Source: Yoonia sp. (GTDB taxonomy: Bacteria > Pseudomonadota > Alphaproteobacteria > Rhodobacterales > Rhodobacteraceae). From it: 7,684 nucleotides of DNA. Within the stretch, counting starts at the first letter, position 1, and every line of letters starts with the position of its first letter. The position numbers were made by a program, and so were the translations under genes. Shown here piece after piece: positions 5,793-7,684 of the stretch. The notes beneath the pieces are model-generated. The model searched no databases. It was not told the origin of the DNA and was given only the letters and a program-made list of their open reading frames with translations. The stretch covers positions 1 through 7,684 of the forward strand of contig JAHDGO010000087.1 of NCBI GenBank assembly GCA_020627605.1. Reading direction: 5' to 3'.

Positions 5793-7166
5793 ATGTTTTT
5801 GTCAGTCTTTGACATGTTCAAGGTGGGCGTTGGCCCGTCATCATCACACACCATCGGGCCCATGGTCGCCGCTGCCCGGTTTCTGGACCATTTGCGCGCG
5901 CAGCCCTTTGGCGTCGCGGGCTTGCAGGCGTCACTGCATGGCTCGCTGGCATTCACCGGCGTAGGCCATGCGACGGACCGCGCGGTGATCCTGGGCCTCG
6001 CCGGGTTTCGCGCCGACGACTACGATGCCGAAAAGGCAGAGGCCGAACTGGCTCGCATCACGGCAGAGCACACCGTGTCGCCCAAGGGTCTTGGCACGCT
6101 GCGCTTTCACCCCAAGGACGATCTGGTTTTTGACTATGGCCCGCCCCTGCCCGGCCATGCCAATGGGCTGGTCCTGCGTGGCACCGACAGCCAGGGCGAT
6201 GTGATCACCCAGGTCACCTATTATTCCATCGGTGGCGGCTTTGTTCTGACAGCGGATGAACTGGCCGCAGGCAAGGACAGCGACGATGGCCCGCCAGTGC
6301 CCTACCCGTTCAAATCGGCCGATGAGATGCTGCAAATGGCCGAAACCTCTGGCAAGTCCATCGCCGCGATGAAGCGTGCCAATGAACTGTCGCGCATGCC
6401 GGATGCCGATCTTGATCGCGGTCTGGCGCGCATATGGGAGGTGATGGATGGCTGCATCACCCGTGGCCTGACCACGGACGGCACGCTGCCCGGCGGCTTG
6501 CAGGTGCGCCGCAGGGCCAAGGGGATTTACGACGCGCTGATGGCCGAGCGGGGCATGAACCTGACCGCACCGCATACGATCAACGATTATATGTCGACCT
6601 ACGCCATGGCCGTGAACGAGGAAAACGCAGCCGGTGGTCAGGTGGTGACGGCCCCCACAAACGGTGCCGCTGGCGTGGTGCCGGCCACGATCCGCTATTG
6701 GCTGGATCATGTGCCGGGGGCCAGCGTTGCGCGGGTGCCCGATTTCCTGCTGACGGCTGCGGCGATTGGCGGGCTGATCAAATTCAACGCCTCTATTTCT
6801 GGCGCAGAATGCGGCTGTCAGGCAGAGGTCGGCAGCGCGGCCGCTATGGCGGCCAGTGGTCTGGCTGCTGTTCTGGGGGGTACAGCAGAACAGATTGAAA
6901 ACGCAGCCGAAATCGCGTTGGAGCATCATCTGGGCATGACCTGCGACCCTGTCAAAGGGCTGGTGCAGGTGCCGTGCATCGAACGCAATGGGCTGGGCGC
7001 GATCAAGGCGGTGTCTGCCGCGTCGCTGTCGCTGCGCGGTGACGGCAAACATCTGGTGTCGCTGGATGTGGCGATTGAAACCATGCGCCAGACCGGCGCG
7101 GATATGAGCGAGAAATACAAGGAAACAGCGCTGGGTGGTCTGGCGGTGAATGTGCCCAACTGCTGA
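5793..7166 (+). CDS. sdaA: L-serine dehydratase (L-serine ammonia-lyase), single-chain [4Fe-4S] type
   Basis: Converts L-serine to pyruvate and ammonia with a [4Fe-4S] cluster instead of pyridoxal phosphate; cytoplasmic. It has 457 residues, the usual length of the single-chain form with the beta domain (about 1-155) joined to the catalytic alpha domain (about 185-457). The opening SVFDMFKVGVGPSSSHTIGPM is the family signature and fixes the start; GGTGGGA lies about 7 bases before the ATG. Later motifs are EENAAGGQVVTAPTNGAAGVVPA (276-298), GCQAEVGSA (341-349) and MTCDPVKGLVQVPCIERNG (382-400). Cys342, Cys384 and Cys395 are the expected cluster ligands, and the chain ends in Cys457, matching the C-terminal cysteine that plugs the active site in the Legionella enzyme. 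sdaA and sdaB paralogs are hard to separate; the symbol is generic. It diverges from rpiA and is followed by a hairpin terminator. Confidence 0.95.
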   Translation: MFLSVFDMFKVGVGPSSSHTIGPMVAAARFLDHLRAQPFGVAGLQASLHGSLAFTGVGHATDRAVILGLAGFRADDYDAEKAEAELARITAEHTVSPKGLGTLRFHPKDDLVFDYGPPLPGHANGLVLRGTDSQGDVITQVTYYSIGGGFVLTADELAAGKDSDDGPPVPYPFKSADEMLQMAETSGKSIAAMKRANELSRMPDADLDRGLARIWEVMDGCITRGLTTDGTLPGGLQVRRRAKGIYDALMAERGMNLTAPHTINDYMSTYAMAVNEENAAGGQVVTAPTNGAAGVVPATIRYWLDHVPGASVARVPDFLLTAAAIGGLIKFNASISGAECGCQAEVGSAAAMAASGLAAVLGGTAEQIENAAEIALEHHLGMTCDPVKGLVQVPCIERNGLGAIKAVSAASLSLRGDGKHLVSLDVAIETMRQTGADMSEKYKETALGGLAVNVPNC

Positions 7167-7170
7167 CGTT

Positions 7171-7210
7171 GCACGGGGCCGACCGACCTGATGGCTCCGC
7201 CGTGCGTTTT
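7171..7210 (+). terminator. Likely terminator after sdaA
   Basis: Five bases after the sdaA stop, GCACGG pairs with CCGTGC at 7200-7205. The interior GGCC/GGC segments can extend the stem imperfectly, and GTTTTC follows. The long imperfect stem and four-base T-run fit a moderate intrinsic terminator. Confidence 0.55.
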
Positions 7211-7212
7211 CA

Positions 7213-7245
7213 GGGCAAGATGATAACCACGGCGTGGTCTTGCCC
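7213..7245 (+). other. Second hairpin, between sdaA and the transporter gene
   Basis: GGGCAAGA (7213-7220) pairs perfectly with TCTTGCCC (7238-7245). Inside, CCAC (7227-7230) pairs with GTGG (7234-7237) across a 3-base loop, leaving a one-sided 6-base bulge TGATAA. It lies 24 bases before the transporter ATG and is followed by CAGCACAGG rather than a T-run, so it is not a standard terminator on the plus strand. It may be a leader hairpin of the transporter mRNA or part of a bipartite transcription end. Confidence 0.45.
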
Positions 7246-7269
7246 CAGCACAGGGTGTAGCGTGCTGCC

Positions 7270-7684
7270 ATGAATGCCGACAGACCATTTCTGGGTGTCA
7301 TGCTGATGCTGGCCTTTTGCGTGCTGGCCCCGTTGGGGGACAGTATTGCCAAGCTGCTGGGCGGCACGGTCGCGCTGGGGTTTCTGCTGCTTGTGCGGTT
7401 TGGCGTGCAGGCGGCGGTTCTGGTGCCATGGGTGGTGGTCAGCGGCGCCGGGTTTCGCTTGCCACAGGGTGTGCTGTGGTGGACGTTGCTGCGCACCTTG
7501 CTGCATATCGCTGGCATCGGTCTGATGTTTTCGGCACTGCGCTATCTGCCACTGGCGGATGCGCTGGCCATCGCCTTTGTCATGCCGTTCATCATGCTGC
7601 TGCTGGGCCATTTCGTGATGGGCGAAGAGGTCGGCCAGCATCGCGCACTGGCCTGTGCGGTTGGGTTCATTGGCACCTTGCTGG
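7270..7684 (+). CDS. EamA/DMT-superfamily membrane transporter (3' end cut by window edge)
   Basis: The first 138 residues of an inner-membrane protein, with the frame still open at the window end. Hydrophobic helices are visible at about 7-28, 35-57, 70-90, 94-117 and 124-138. The pattern AGIGLMFSALRYLPLADA, then AIAFVMPFIMLLLGHFVMGEEV and a Gly-rich next helix, is the first EamA repeat; full proteins have about 280-310 residues and ten helices in two repeats. Members move small metabolites out of or into the cell, and the substrate cannot be read from sequence. A stop codon (TAG at 7258-7260) lies in frame upstream, so ATG 7270 is the earliest ATG. Its ribosome site is weak (AGGG about 14 bases upstream), and ATG 7300 is an alternative. 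Same direction as sdaA, about 100 bp downstream and behind two hairpins, so it may be transcribed separately. Confidence 0.88.
   Translation, partial: MNADRPFLGVMLMLAFCVLAPLGDSIAKLLGGTVALGFLLLVRFGVQAAVLVPWVVVSGAGFRLPQGVLWWTLLRTLLHIAGIGLMFSALRYLPLADALAIAFVMPFIMLLLGHFVMGEEVGQHRALACAVGFIGTLL

Noticed and set aside
5931..7517. Long minus-strand open frame of 528 codons opposite sdaA and the transporter
   Set aside because: It is antisense to two well-recognised genes, is rich in His, Arg, Gln and Cys with no recognisable domain, and is explained by high-GC codon bias leaving the opposite frame open.

Overview
The window is about 60% GC with dense, short-spaced genes. Protein styles and gene order (rpiA–gor–hflK–hflC–degP-type protease) point to an alphaproteobacterium, most likely of the Rhodobacterales/Roseobacter group. 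That placement rests on recalled gene order and protein style, not on a search. Seven protein genes are supported, two of them cut by the window edges. No RNA gene, CRISPR array, insertion sequence or phage gene was seen.

Layout. Minus strand, read right to left: rpiA (ribose-5-phosphate isomerase), gor (glutathione reductase), hflK and hflC (the SPFH membrane complex that controls FtsH), then an intrinsic terminator, then a DegP/Do-like periplasmic serine protease that runs off the left edge. rpiA to hflC look like one transcription unit: gaps are 27 bp (rpiA–gor) and 80 bp (gor–hflK, holding a GC hairpin), and hflK/hflC share one base at a TAATG junction. The protease gene is separated by the terminator and by a 214-bp gap rich in inverted repeats, so it probably has its own promoter. 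Plus strand, diverging from rpiA: sdaA (iron-sulfur L-serine dehydratase), then two tandem hairpins, the first a likely terminator, then the 5' part of an EamA-family membrane transporter cut by the right edge.

How the genes fit together. HflK/HflC and the periplasmic protease are envelope protein quality control, and glutathione reductase maintains thiol redox balance. RpiA belongs to the pentose phosphate pathway, whose oxidative branch makes the NADPH that Gor uses. SdaA is a separate catabolic enzyme converting serine to pyruvate and ammonia. The core is ordinary housekeeping sequence. The points worth a second look are non-coding: a 22-bp inverted repeat and start-site ambiguity upstream of the protease, an 11-bp-arm inverted repeat between rpiA and sdaA, and the double hairpin before the transporter. 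I found no sign of a new multi-gene system.
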